From: Parietaria judaica
Taxonomy: Eukaryota > Streptophyta > Magnoliopsida > Rosales > Urticaceae
Direction of reading: 5' to 3'
Assembly (NCBI GenBank): GCA_954871525.1
Contig: OX940865.1
Span: forward strand, 14,088,606-14,152,605
Length of the DNA stretch: 64,000 nucleotides
Part shown: in pieces, positions 11,532 through 22,544 of the stretch
Numbering within the stretch: position 1 is the stretch's first letter
Layout: the number at the start of each line of letters is the position of its first letter
Position numbers and translations under genes: made by a program
Notes under the pieces: generated by a model
Told to the model about the DNA's origin: nothing
Database searches by the model: none
The model's input: only the letters and a program-made list of their open reading frames with translations

Positions 11532-12969
11532 GTGAGTGGCTTTCTCTTTAGAAATTCTCTTTGTTGATTGAATCAGCTTTGTTTATCATGTTTTTGCTTA
11601 AATTTAGATAAGTTTAGCGTAGAATTCGCCCTGTGATTAGATGCCGAGAAAGCGAGAAAAGGTTCTTGAAAGGACCAATGTTGCTCTAATGAAGCAATAC
11701 TAAAATCGTAAATCTAATCGAAATGGAGGTTCAAGTGAAGAGCGGAAAGCCAAGAGCTTGCTTCTTCTCATATCACTCCGGATATAAATCTTCCTTTGAA
11801 TTTTCAGTTTATGGCTGTTTGTTTTGCCATTTTAGTGAAATTTTTTAGCGGACATCTCCACAATGTCATCGCGGAATAGACTAGAGATTAAGATTTTCTT
11901 AATGGTAAGTTAGAATTCTGAGTGTCTATGAGAAATGTGAGGCTTGAAAGGACCAATGTTGCTCTAATGAAGCAATACTTATAAATCGTTGATCTAATTG
12001 AAATGGAGGTTCAAGTGAAGAGCGGAAAGCCACGAGCTTGCTTCTTCTCATATTGCTCCAGATATAATTTTGCTATTGAATTTTCAGATTATGGCTGTTT
12101 TTGCCATTTTTGGTGAACTTTTTGAGGCGGACATATTCTACTATGCCTTCTTAGAATAGTCTTAATTAGAGATTAATATTGGTTAAACGGCAAAATGCAA
12201 ATGCTACCGAGTCAAGTAAATCTGAATGGAACGGAGCCTCAACCGAAAAACATATAGCCACGAGCTTGCTTCTTCTTAGAAAGAACTAGGGTTACGCAGA
12301 AAGATGTATGCTTGTGCTTCTAGATTATTGATCCTAATGAATGGAGCGTCAAGTGAAGAGCAGAGAGCCCCGAGCTTGTTCTTCTCATTTTGCTCCGTAC
12401 ATAAATTGCCTTCTTATTTTCACATAATGGCTCTTTTTCCGCCATTTTTGTGCTATTTTTGAAGTGTACATCTCCAATAATGCGATCCTTATATTTTTCT
12501 TAGTGGCCGATTTTTTTATCTTCCATTTTCCGTAAACATTGCAGCCTGACATCTTTTACAATCCCATTCTTGATTAGGGTTTCGGAAAGCGGTTAAGTTC
12601 AATATCTTTTAGAATCAAGTTAGGTGAGAGATTGTGATGTTACTCTTGTAAATTGCTTGTATGAAAGAAATGGAGTCAAGTGAAAAGCGGATAGCCACGA
12701 GCTTGCTTCTTCTCATATCGCACCGGACATATATTGCGTTCTTATTTTCACTTAATGGTTAATTTGTTCCATATCTTTGTGAAATATTTCGAGTCGTACC
12801 TATCCAACATCAGTGTTTAAAAGAATTCGGTGGAGATGCTAAGTAAAAACATGATTAACATGAATTCAATTATCCGTATTTGATAAAGAATTCGAGTTCA
12901 TGGTTAATTTACCTTTCAAATTGAAGCTAGATTGTTTCCCTTTTGATGTTTTCTTGTTTCTCTTTGTAG
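11532..12969 (+). repeat. Probable 3'UTR intron carrying five degenerate tandem repeats
   Basis: A donor GTGAGT begins at 11532 and an acceptor TTTGTAG ends at 12969, followed by an AT-rich terminal exon to about 13110. Inside, a unit of up to about 290 bp is repeated with decay. The most conserved core, GAGCTTGCTTCTTCTCAT, starts near 11754, 12034, 12262, 12372 and 12699. It is preceded by AATGGAG..TCAAGTGAAGAGCGG and followed by a CGCCATTTTTGTG-like block. Copies 1 and 2 also share AAAGGACCAATGTTGCTCTAATGAAGCAATACT, which can form a small hairpin (TTGCT/AGCAA). Confidence 0.75.
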
Positions 12970-14401
12970 GTGAATTGCTCGGAGTTTGTACGGACATTAA
13001 CCTCTATACAGTCTTACACAGATAATTATTGTTCCTAATTCTGTAACTCATTGGTGTAGAAATTTATAATGCAAATTTATATGTAATAAACATTATATAC
13101 TTAGTTTGATATTGTGGTGAAGTAAAATCTTGTTTGTTCAAGGGTAAATTGAAGAAATAATAGAAGCTTTTTATTTTAATATTTTAAAGTACATTTTATT
13201 TATATATTTTTAGGACATACAAAAGCAAAATTCTAAAGAATAAATGAATCTAGAAACTAATATTTTTAGGAAATTAGGAATATTCAAATTATAATAAATG
13301 TCAAACCATAATGTTGAACTTGAGACTTAATATAGGATTATAATATTGATCAAAAGTTCCTTAAAAAAAACAATTGATCAAAAGTTAAAAGGATTATTTA
13401 TCCAACCATTATATATAACAAAAAAGAGTAGAATTGTAACTAACATTAAACCAATGAATATTATAACTTTTTGTGTTTGTAACCATAAATTTGACCTTTT
13501 TTATATATATATTAATCATTAACTAACGAATTGGTTGCAAACCATCCACCTTCAAATATGGAAACGGAAGATAAAGAATAAAGAGTGTAAATGTCATAGA
13601 TCCCTCGATCAAACAATAAGAACATAATAATTAAAATTATATTGCATAATACTCTAAAATAACGATTAAAATTCGGGACATTAAATGTCGGAATCTCAAT
13701 TATTTCCTCCAAAGAATATCGCGCATCAATTACCTACTAGGCTTTTTGCAAATACATTTTGACAAGAAGTTCATTACTTAATCGGGTTGAGTACTCGGTT
13801 TTTTTAGGTACCCGGTACTCGGATCCGAATATCGGGTATCTAAAAATTGATACCCAAAATCCGGATACCCGAATTCCGGGAATCTATTTTTTGATACCCA
13901 GATCTGGTACACGGTACCCGATTTTGAAAACGGATACGGGTTTTCAACCGGATCAAACCCGAATCCGTTTTTTTAATATATTATCTCAAAATAAACATTT
14001 TCTCATAAATAAAAACACATATCCATTGTCTTAAAATTAAAATGCATAAAAAAACATAGTCTCGCGGTTTTTTCTTCGTTTCCGCCATCATTTCTTCGTT
14101 CCGCGCATCAAGTATCATCAACATCAATTGTAAACATATGATATGACAATACTTATAGAAAGTATTACAAGTCAAATATACATTAGATAAAAATAATTAA
14201 ATAAAATTAAAGGAAAACAAAATAATTTAAAAAAATTCGGGTATTGAACCGGGTACCGGGTTTCTATGATTTTAATACCCGGTACCCGAACCCGGTTTTT
14301 AAAACCGCGTACGGGTACCAGGCTACGGACACGGATTGGGGTTTAAATCCGGATATGGATTCGGATTTTTTCCCGGTTTTCGGGTTTTATTTTCACCCCT
14401 A
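12970..14401. other. 3' end of the phosphatase transcript, then AT-rich spacer and a degenerate GGTACCCGG repeat
   Basis: The first about 140 bases are the likely last UTR exon. The rest to about 13780 is AT-rich without genes. From about 13785 to 14401 there are many diverged copies of GGTACCCGG/CCGGGTACC and GGATCCGAAT. The right end TTTTCACCCCTA resembles hAT-MITE ends (compare the element at 55306-56041), but no matching left end or TSD was found, so it is probably a truncated or old copy. Confidence 0.5.
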
Positions 14402-14498
14402 GTCACTCCTAACAGCGAATGCAAATTTCGGAAGGACTAAACTGCAGATTATTTTTCAAAGTCAAACTAGTCAAATTGTCAAATGAAAGCGGGAACTC

Positions 14499-14499
<1 letters not shown>

Positions 14500-14536
<37 letters not shown>
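14500..14536. repeat. (GA)n microsatellite in the 5' leader of the POLAR-like gene
   Basis: About sixteen uninterrupted GA units end some 55 bases before the chosen ATG. An upstream in-frame ATG at 14419 would read the repeat as Arg-Glu, which is not credible as protein. Confidence 0.9.
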
Positions 14537-14537
<1 letters not shown>

Positions 14538-14589
14538 GCCATTGAAGGCAAAGCTCGGAGCTCCGATTTCCACAACCAACTCTTCACGA

Positions 14590-17265
14590 ATGTGGCACGC
14601 TCTCTTCGCCGCCGCGGTTGCCGGATCCACCGGCATCGTCGCCAAGCGCCTCTTCAAGCGAACCTCCGATCGGCCTCCGAAGCTCTGCCACGATGACGAT
14701 CTCCGAGACAAGAGAACCTCTGACTCCGGTCGCGAATCGGAGCTACAGTTCGAGGACGAAGAATCCGAGGGAGTCTTTAGATTCTCGAGCTCCGGTCCGA
14801 TGAACTCTAGGAAAAAGAAGAAGAAGAAAGGAGATTTGGGACGACGGACGAAGGAAGAAGCTAGGGCTGAGAGACTGGATCAGAGAAACGATAACGCGAG
14901 GAGATTCCACGTTTCCGTGAAAAGAAGGAAAGTATGCCGGAATGTCGCCGGAAACCGCATTTCATCGTGCTCGTCTCAAGGTCTGGTTTCTCTCAACTCT
15001 GTTTGGCTTCGAGAAAATGCTCGATAAAGATTGCATTTTTACGTTATGCTTGATCTCTGTAGCTTCAAAAAGTCGTTTCTCGAATATTTTGATTAGCTTT
15101 TTGGAAAGGTCAGAAAGTATTTGCAAAAATCGATTAGCTTGAAATTTGCTTCTTCAAAAGCTAAAAGCAGTGTCAAATTGTGGCATATAATCATTGTATT
15201 AGTGTAGGAGAGTATTGTCCTTGAATGAGTAGAGTAAAATTGATTCCGTGCAAATTAGCATGTGACCGACATACTATGAGATGAGTCGAAGATCACACGC
15301 GCCCGATCTTGGCGAATTTCCGCTTCAATTCTTGCTTTTGTTTGTTTATTTAATTCCGCTATTTGTTTCCCGTTTCAACGTTGACAGTTGCTTTTTAGTT
15401 TAGTCTCCCCTCTCGTTTTGTTTCGGGAAACTTTACTTAGACTCTCCATTTATTTGACTGCTTTACTTATCATTTTCAGCTTTGATGAATTAAGAAAATT
15501 CCACCATTGTTGGTTAAGAGCGTTTTTTCTGTCTTTCCTATAACACGAGTCTACATAAAAATGAGTGGTGTGTAATAGCTTTCAAGGACTGAAAACTAGG
15601 ACTTGTGTGTGACTTGTGTAGAGTGATGTGTTGTTTATAGTTTTTCTACTTTCGAAGATAGACAGGTAATTAACATAATTTCGGGGCCTAAGTATAGAGT
15701 GTTATGGCGGATGTATCATAATTTTCTCACAAATTGTGTAAAAAGCAACTGAGCTTTAATTTTGAGAGGAAAACTACCACAGTTTTCTTGTTTGCTTTGT
15801 ATCATTTATTTTTCCCACCATTTTTATTTTTTATAAATTGTTGCAGATGCATCCCTCTTCGGAGTGGGACTTGGTGTTGGAATGATGTGCATGATGTCGG
15901 CTGGGAAAGCCGAGCTCTGCAAGCTTAATGACGCCGTGAGTGAAACCACAAAGGTCGTTCAAGAACTGAAGTCGGAGATTCATAAGAGAAAATCTTCCCA
16001 AGATCGTCAAGTTTTGGACTCTGACCCTAATCTTAATGAAACAATTGCGAGTGAATATGATGGCATACAAAATTTCAGTCCTCATTTGGTCAACGATGTT
16101 GACTGTGGCAGTAGTGATTTAACCGAAGAGCCGGTGATGGAAATGGATGAACTCGAAGCAGAGCTTGAGCTCGAATTGCAGAAGCTTCCATGGTGCAATA
16201 TGGAAGCTTCTAACCAAGAGGATAATGGAGATTTACATGAGGTAAGCAAATAGGTATTAGCCTTTTCTTATACACGGAAATCGAATGGCAACAACCCTGG
16301 ATTTTACTCATGGGTACGGGTTGCCCCTCGAAAATAAACATAAATTGTTATGAGCTTGATAGAGTTATGTAGGTAGATTTTTTAAAATTTTATCACACAT
16401 TTTAACTACTTCCGAGGAATAACATTGAAAAATATATGTGGTAATTAGCAGATCTTCTCTAACTTTGATCTCAATTTTTTTGTAGAACAACCTTTGGGAT
16501 CAAGCGTTTCTTGAAAAAACCGAGTTATGCGGAAATGGAGTTTTGGCAGAAGAATTGGACCAGAAATTGTGTCACATGCTCATTGAAAGACAGGAAAACA
16601 AAATAGGAGAGCTTGAATCTGAGTTGAGTTTGGCTCAAAGAAAGCTCCATGACAAAGAAGCTGAGCTCCAAGCACTCAAAGACTGCGTTAAGCGCCTAAC
16701 AGAAGTCTCTCTTTCAACTTTCTCAGGCAGGTTTTCTTCAATATGCTCATTGTTCCTTACATAAGTAACTATATATACACATACATATATTTATAATGAC
16801 TTAGAATGTACATGTATGTGATGGCCCTTACTCGCGTATAGGCGCAGAGAGAAGGGCATAGAGGGGAATTAGCATTTGTTCTATGTCCTTCATTGTCTTT
16901 TCTCTTTTGTACTTGTTCATTAAGAGTAGTTTAGTGATTTATGAATAAGCTTAATTAAGTTAGAAATAAACCTGATATAAGCGCCGATATTGGATAGCTT
17001 GTGCCTTGCTCTGCAACGTTTTTCCGTTGATTTTGAATAAAGTTTTTTCTTGAATTCATCACCTTGGCGAACCTCGATAAACCTTTCGATTCGGGATCTA
17101 TCAGGAACCTGTCATGTGTATACATATAACTTATTTTTAATATTTTTCTCAGATGAAGAAGACGATAATAATAACAAGAAGGTTGGCATGAAAAGACCTA
17201 TTGATTCATCATGTAGTAGTGGACATAAAGAAGAAACGACAACCTTTTTCAGCACATGGGCATGA
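14590..17265 (+). CDS. POLAR-like protein (asymmetric-division polarity family), 4 exons, about 379 aa
   Basis: Exons: 14590-14980, 15847-16241, 16486-16726 and 17153-17265. The ATG at 14590 is chosen because MWHALFAAAVAGSTGIVAK is the conserved family start. The middle has GVGLGVGMMCMMSAGKAE followed by a helical stretch (KLNDAVSETTKVVQELKSE). A Glu-rich ELEAELELELQKLPW segment comes next, and then a coiled coil, LERQ-like IERQENKIGELESELSLAQ, with HDKEAELQALK. This order matches plant POLAR and POLAR-like proteins, which scaffold kinases at the cell cortex during stomatal-lineage divisions. The function here is inferred from the family. The third intron is read as GC-AG (16727-17152), which gives an acidic DEEDD run and VGMKRPID at the end. 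A canonical GT donor at 16731 would instead stop after one more codon (TGA at 17154-17156, 344 aa). Confidence 0.82.
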
Positions 17266-17313
17266 AGAAGAAGAAGAAGAAACGACAACCTTTTACAGGA
17301 AATGGGCATGAAG
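17229..17313 (+). repeat. Short direct duplication at the POLAR-like stop codon
   Basis: A segment of about 38 bases (GAAGAAACGACAACCTTTT...ATGGGCATGAAG) occurs at about 17229-17266 and again at about 17276-17313, separated by a GAA run. The first copy holds the predicted stop codon, so copy-number change here would alter the C-terminus or the 3'UTR. Confidence 0.8.
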
Positions 17314-19595
17314 GTAAATTCACTACAAATTATGGGATTCCTGCATCTGCATATATTCTGTAGCCGTTGACTCGTGGGAGGGTCCACATCAGTTCCAACG
17401 TGGTGAAACTTTTAAACAAAAAAAATCTCGAAATGATGTTTCTTCTTGCATTCTGAGCTTGTAATATAATTATATAATACAACAATATCTTCTTCTTTTT
17501 ATATGTAAGCACCTTGTGTTTTGAACCTGAATCCTAGTTAATAATTCAGTAAACAATGTGAACCCCAGTTTCTGTTTTTTGTTTTTCTCTGACCAGAAAG
17601 TGAATCCCAAGTTGACTTTTGTTGCCTTAATGAGCTTATAATTCAGCTTAACATAGCCCCACCAATGGCACCATCAGAATGACCATTTTGCCCCTGCAAA
17701 CTAAAACCATGAAAGAAATGGAGACCCTTTGTGAGGAAATGTGGGTCAGATTTGTGGAAAGGTTATTCCCTTCCTATTCATGAAAAAGGTAGAAAATAAA
17801 AATGTTCTTTTCTCATAAAGGTTTTTTTTAATATATTTTTTAATTTGGCTGCATATTGATGAGAATTGTGTGTAACTTTATTGTAAAATAGTATATAGAT
17901 TGTCTCTCTCTAGTCTCTGTCATAATAGGGTCACTTTTATAACATAAGAGGTTTTGTACATTATGTGAAGATTTGGGTAAATAGATGTTATTTTCTAAAT
18001 TCTAAACCTGTTTTCTTACTTTTTCTTCTTCCTAAGTAATTTAGCTGCTTACAGAATGTCAAATTAGTTTCCCTTTATTTATGTTACTAGATAATTTAGG
18101 TATGTTATGTTATTCAAATATGTGAAATTCGTTATTTTAGCTTCTAGTAATCGAGTTTTAACGTTAGGGCCAGACCCGTCGCTTATAATGTTTGGTACAT
18201 TTTAAAAAACCCTAAATAATAAGAACGGTAATCAAGAATTATTCGGTAGACTAAATTTAGGATTAGTCCGTTATTGAGACTAATCTTTCGGGTATGTATT
18301 TCAAATTTGTATGCATTATATTCTTGTGGTTGTATATTGCGTCCAATGGTACTAATGATCCAATCATGGGAGTTCGAATTCCGAACTTTCATTTGTTTTT
18401 TACCATAAATATCGAGATCAGAATATCATAGTTTGGATTTAAGAAAATAATATATGTACTTTAATATCTTGATTCTAAGTAAAACTAAACCGTTGGATAC
18501 GAAAAAGTAAAAATAATTAGATCTTATATAACATAATGTAATTATTCATCAATTTTTCTGGTTTGGATTTACTGAAATTTGGTCAAAATAGAGCTAGAAT
18601 TGGGTTATTATCCAATAAAGTTACTTAAATTGAAGAAATCTTTGTTAAATCGCTTCCTTCCAAATCCAGAATAGAGAAATGTATTCCTTTACCGACAAGG
18701 TGAGTTTGAAGATCCAGACATGTCTGTGAAGTGATCCAAATGTATGGGAATAATTTCCATTTTCCAACAAGTGATTTGATTTTGACATAATGAGTTCGGT
18801 CATCCACCAAAATACCAAGCTTTTAGCTCACAAGAATGTTCATCGAACAGCAAATTTATTGTGGTTGTTGGGTCAAGAACTCATGCTCTTATAGTGTATT
18901 AATGTTATTGTTAGCTTATTTATTTGTGTCACTTAACCAAAGAATTGTTGAAGTGAGCCCTCATAAACTTAAACGATGCTTCTTGTGATTCAAACAAACT
19001 CTATAATGATAAAAACAAGTCAATAATTAAAATTATGGACCTTTGAGTATTTTTGGAGATAAGTTCAATTTGCATAATTATAGATTAATTAATCACAAAA
19101 GGATGAATTGCACTTGGACTTGGTGGTCTAAATAGTTCCGCCCTTGCATAGAATGCGGATACTGAGTACGCTAAGTTTTACCGAGGTTTCTACCATACTT
19201 ATAATTTTACGCCTTCGATGTTAATTCTCTAATTTGCATCTATTGTGAGTTGTTTACAAATCAAATAAATTACAATACAATGATTGTCTTGCTTCTTTTA
19301 TAATTACAATATGTTATCTTACAATATAGTCTTCTAGTTATTAGATCTGAACTTGGTTATTTATGCCGTCTCTGCTCCTAATTACATATCTCGGGTTAAG
19401 ACTTAAGACATATCCCATGTCAATTAACCTTAATAACCGTTTCTAAACATATTTAACAAGTAGACCTAACTCTACTTGAATCATTAATCATCAATCATAC
19501 TTATTTTTTTTTATTTCAAGTGATTCAACTTTACATAGCTCTTAATTCAAATTGCTAGACAATAAAAAGGTTAGATATGTGAAATTAATGCACAA
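17314..19595. other. AT-rich intergenic stretch with no supported feature
   Basis: This is the 3' side of the POLAR-like gene followed by AT-rich DNA. The open frames here are short, have no family resemblance and have no splice context. No transposon ends were identified. Confidence 0.6.
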
Positions 19596-19602
19596 AGTTT
19601 AT

Positions 19603-20759
19603 TGGGTTAATTGCGGCAAAAATACCCAACCTTTGTAAATGTTCTCCGATAGGTACCCAACCTCAATAAACGTAGGCAAAAGTACCCAACGTCACACTTT
19701 TGTCGCCGACCAACTAACGCCGTTAGACACTGCCTACGTGGCCGTTAGGGTGTCTCGTGTGGAATGCCACGTGGCCAAAGGTTGGGTACTTTTGCCGCCA
19801 CGTGATCAAAGGTTGGGTACTTTCGCCGCCACGTGGCATTAAAAAAATAAATTTTTTTATAATTTTTTCTTTCCCGTTAGCCAATATGTTTTTATTTTTT
19901 TTATGTACATCAAACATGATCAAATAATTTTATAAACAATGTACTTATAAAAAAAATGTTAAAGAAAAACCAAAAAAATGTTACTTTTCTTTTTTCACTT
20001 TAAAACAAAAAATAATAAGGTTAAACATAATTTTTACCAATCACCAAACTTTCAGTTTAAATTAAGCTTGAACTGTATTTGATACAATTATTTGTTTTAA
20101 TCATGCCTTAGTTTCAAATATGTTATATGTCTGCAAAAATCATATCATGCCTTAATATTAATATTAAAATGCTCGTGTTATTATATACAATAATGTTTTA
20201 GTTTCAAAATTTTAATATAATCTATTAAAAAATTATAAATTATCCCTATAAGAAAAAAATATTTTTTATAAAAATATTTTATAAAATTATTTTTTTTAGA
20301 TTTAACATATGTAAAAAAATAAAAATATGAGTCACGGGAAATATTTTTTTTAAAAATAAATTAAAACTAATAAATTTAAGGAATTATTTGATTATTTAAA
20401 AAATAACATAATTTTTTATAAGTACATATTTTATGAAATTATTTGATCATGTTTGATATACGTAAAAGAATAAAAACATACTGGCTAATGAGAAAGAAAA
20501 AATTAAAAAAAATATTTTTTAAATGCCATGTGGCGGCAAAAGTACCTAACCTTTGGCCACGTGGCGGCAAAAGTACCCAACTTTTGGCCATGGGCCATTC
20601 CACACGAGACACCCTAACGGCCACGTAGGCAGTGTCTAACGGCGTTAGTTGGTCGGCGACAAAAGTGTGACGTTGGGTACTTTTGCCTACGTTTATTGAG
20701 GTTGGGTACCTATCGGAGAATATTTACAAAGGTTGGGTATTTTTGCCGCAATTAACCCA
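19603..20759. mobile_element. Foldback (long-TIR, probably MULE-like) non-autonomous DNA transposon
   Basis: Ends are TGGGTTAATTGCGGCAAAAA and its reverse complement. The two arms match for about 340 bp (19603 to about 19945 and about 20420 to 20759), including TAACGCCGTTAG and several GCCACGTGGC G-box palindromes. A 7-bp direct repeat AGTTTAT flanks it exactly (19596-19602 and 20760-20766). Each arm repeats the phrase CAAAAGTACCCAAC several times. The AT-rich centre codes for nothing. Long TIRs suggest a Mutator-like origin, although 9-bp TSDs are usual there, so the superfamily is uncertain. Confidence 0.88.
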
Positions 20760-20766
20760 AGTTTAT

Positions 20767-21599
20767 TCTCATATTTGATAGTTCATCTCAATTCTTTCTC
20801 AAAGGTGAACAAATTGATAAGTGAAAAGTGCAAGAAAAGTAGACCCAAAAAAATAAAAATAAAAATAAAAAATATATGAATCAAATCAAACATCCAATCA
20901 TGGATGAGATGAGATGACTAAACTTTGAGTGGACAAGCCTTTGCTTTGCCTTATCTTTCAAGAAATAAATCTCTTTCTCTCCTTCGGCTTCCTTGTATTA
21001 TTATCATTCCCTTCCCAAATAAAGTGCACCACATTTCACATTCAGCAAAAGCATATTCCAAAACAATAATAGCACTGTAAATATTTAAATATTTTAATTT
21101 TACAATAAAGTAATTTTTTTTTTTCACTATCAAAATTATTATTTTGCTCAAATTTAATTTCCTTATTGTTAAAATATTGTCAATAATAAGAAAAAATGAA
21201 TGTTTAAAATTCGTTAAACCTAACATGACTAAAATTACCACAAAAATTAAATAAAAACTATATTATATATCCCTATTATAATATACAATCCTACATTTCA
21301 CATTTCAGCATCTGGAGAGAATCAAGCCAAGCCAAACCTTGAAAAACTATAACCTCGAAAATTTACAGAAAAATAATAATTATTAATTTAAATAAATTCA
21401 CACAACCATCCGTGTAAACATAAACAAATCCCAAACTCTCCCTCTCAGAATCTCAGAGAAACTCAAAAAGCTTCGAACTTTTACTCTCTCTCTCTCTCCA
21501 CATAAAGTTCAGAACTTTAGAGAGATTTCTCTCTCCATCTTTCACAGCGAGCTCGGAGAAGCTCAAAAGCTTCGAGCTTTACAGAGGGAGAGCTCAAAG
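20767..21599. promoter_or_regulatory. Upstream region and CT-rich leader of the basic-protein gene
   Basis: AT-rich DNA runs to about 21300. A leader with CTCTCTCTCTC and repeated AAGCTTCGA(A/G)CTTT phrases (about 21468-21575) precedes the ATG at 21600. No TATA box is assigned with confidence. Confidence 0.45.
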
Positions 21600-22544
21600 A
21601 TGAGGTTTTCATCGTCGTCATCAAAGCCACTATCGAGCCCAGGTCGGAGCGATAAGTTCCCGCCGCCATTGATGAGGTTCCTGAGGACCAACACCTCGAG
21701 CAAGAGCCACAGAGCTCGCTCCCGCTCGAGCCCCATGTTCATCACCAGGAAGAGAAGCTCCATCGAGCCTTCCAACCGAGCCACCGCCAAAATCCCAGAG
21801 CCCTCCTCGCCCAAGGTCACTTGCATGGGCCAGGTCCGAGTCAAGCGGTCCAAACCCCCGAAACCCAACGGCCGCCATGGCCGAAACCCCAGGAAAGCTT
21901 CGAGCTCCGCCTGCCGGTGCCAATGGCTGGTTCCGTTTCCGAAGGCGCTGTTCTGGCGCCCCAAGCTCTCGCGCCCCGCCCTCGGGAAGCTGGCGTCGTT
22001 CTTTCAGCTCAGCTTCCGCCGGAAAGCCGACCCGAGAGAGGAAATCAACAGTATCGAGAGCTCCGTGGGTAAAATCGAACCCGGGTTCGTCGAGGGGCGC
22101 GAGTCCGAGGAGAGCGAGGGAGACGGGGATGAGCGATTCGCCGTCGCCTCGCCGCCGAAGAACGCGTTGATTCTGACTCGGTGCAGGTCGGCCCCGTACA
22201 GGTCGTCTTCGCTCGCGAGGAGATTCTGGGAATCGCCATTGAAGGGCGAAGGAGAAGACGGGCCGGAGGAGCCGGAAAAGAGCGTCGAAATCGACAGCAG
22301 ATTCGACGAGAAGGCTTCGATCGAGGACGGGAAGCCTCCGACCGGAGGCGAAGAAGAAGAGGGGTCGAAGAAGGAAGGGCAATTGGGGTTCGGGTTTGCG
22401 GTTCTAACTCGGTGCAATTCAGAACCGGCACGAACCGGAGAGAAGAAGCTCGGGGCCGGACCGGAGTTCGGGTCTCGGAAAACGGACAGTGATAAAGATA
22501 GAGGAAGAAGAAGAAGGTTTGGGTTCGTTAATTCAATTATGTGA
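21600..22544 (+). CDS. Uncharacterised plant-specific basic Ser/Arg-rich protein, single exon, 314 aa
   Basis: A continuous 315-codon frame with strong GC bias at third positions and a Kozak-like AAAG-ATG-AGG start. The protein opens with a Ser/Pro/Arg-rich basic region. Recognisable blocks are SPKVTCMGQVRVKRS (about 70-84), PKLSRPALGKLASFF (about 121-135), a Glu-rich acidic middle, PPKNALILTRCRSAPYRSSS (about 185-204) with RFWESPL after it, and a second related LTRCNSEP motif near residue 270. The paired LTRC(R/N)S(A/E)P blocks recur, as far as I recall, in plant proteins loosely annotated as protamine-P1-like. No enzymatic domain, signal peptide or membrane segment is visible. The function is unknown; nuclear location would fit the charge but is not shown. 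A relic of its last codons and 3'UTR lies near 23.1 kb. Confidence 0.8.
   Translation: MRFSSSSSKPLSSPGRSDKFPPPLMRFLRTNTSSKSHRARSRSSPMFITRKRSSIEPSNRATAKIPEPSSPKVTCMGQVRVKRSKPPKPNGRHGRNPRKASSSACRCQWLVPFPKALFWRPKLSRPALGKLASFFQLSFRRKADPREEINSIESSVGKIEPGFVEGRESEESEGDGDERFAVASPPKNALILTRCRSAPYRSSSLARRFWESPLKGEGEDGPEEPEKSVEIDSRFDEKASIEDGKPPTGGEEEEGSKKEGQLGFGFAVLTRCNSEPARTGEKKLGAGPEFGSRKTDSDKDRGRRRRFGFVNSIM

Noticed and set aside
13785..14401. Bounded hAT MITE
   Set aside because: Only the right end (TTTTCACCCCTA) is convincing; no left end or TSD was found, so it is listed only as a degenerate repeat.
14419..14589. N-terminal extension of the POLAR-like protein from an upstream ATG
   Set aside because: It translates a (GA)n microsatellite into Arg-Glu repeats; the conserved family start is MWHALF at 14590.
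21630..22382. 250-codon antisense open frame inside the basic-protein gene
   Set aside because: Same cause: the sense frame has the conserved LTRC(R/N)S(A/E)P blocks and the antisense product is low complexity.
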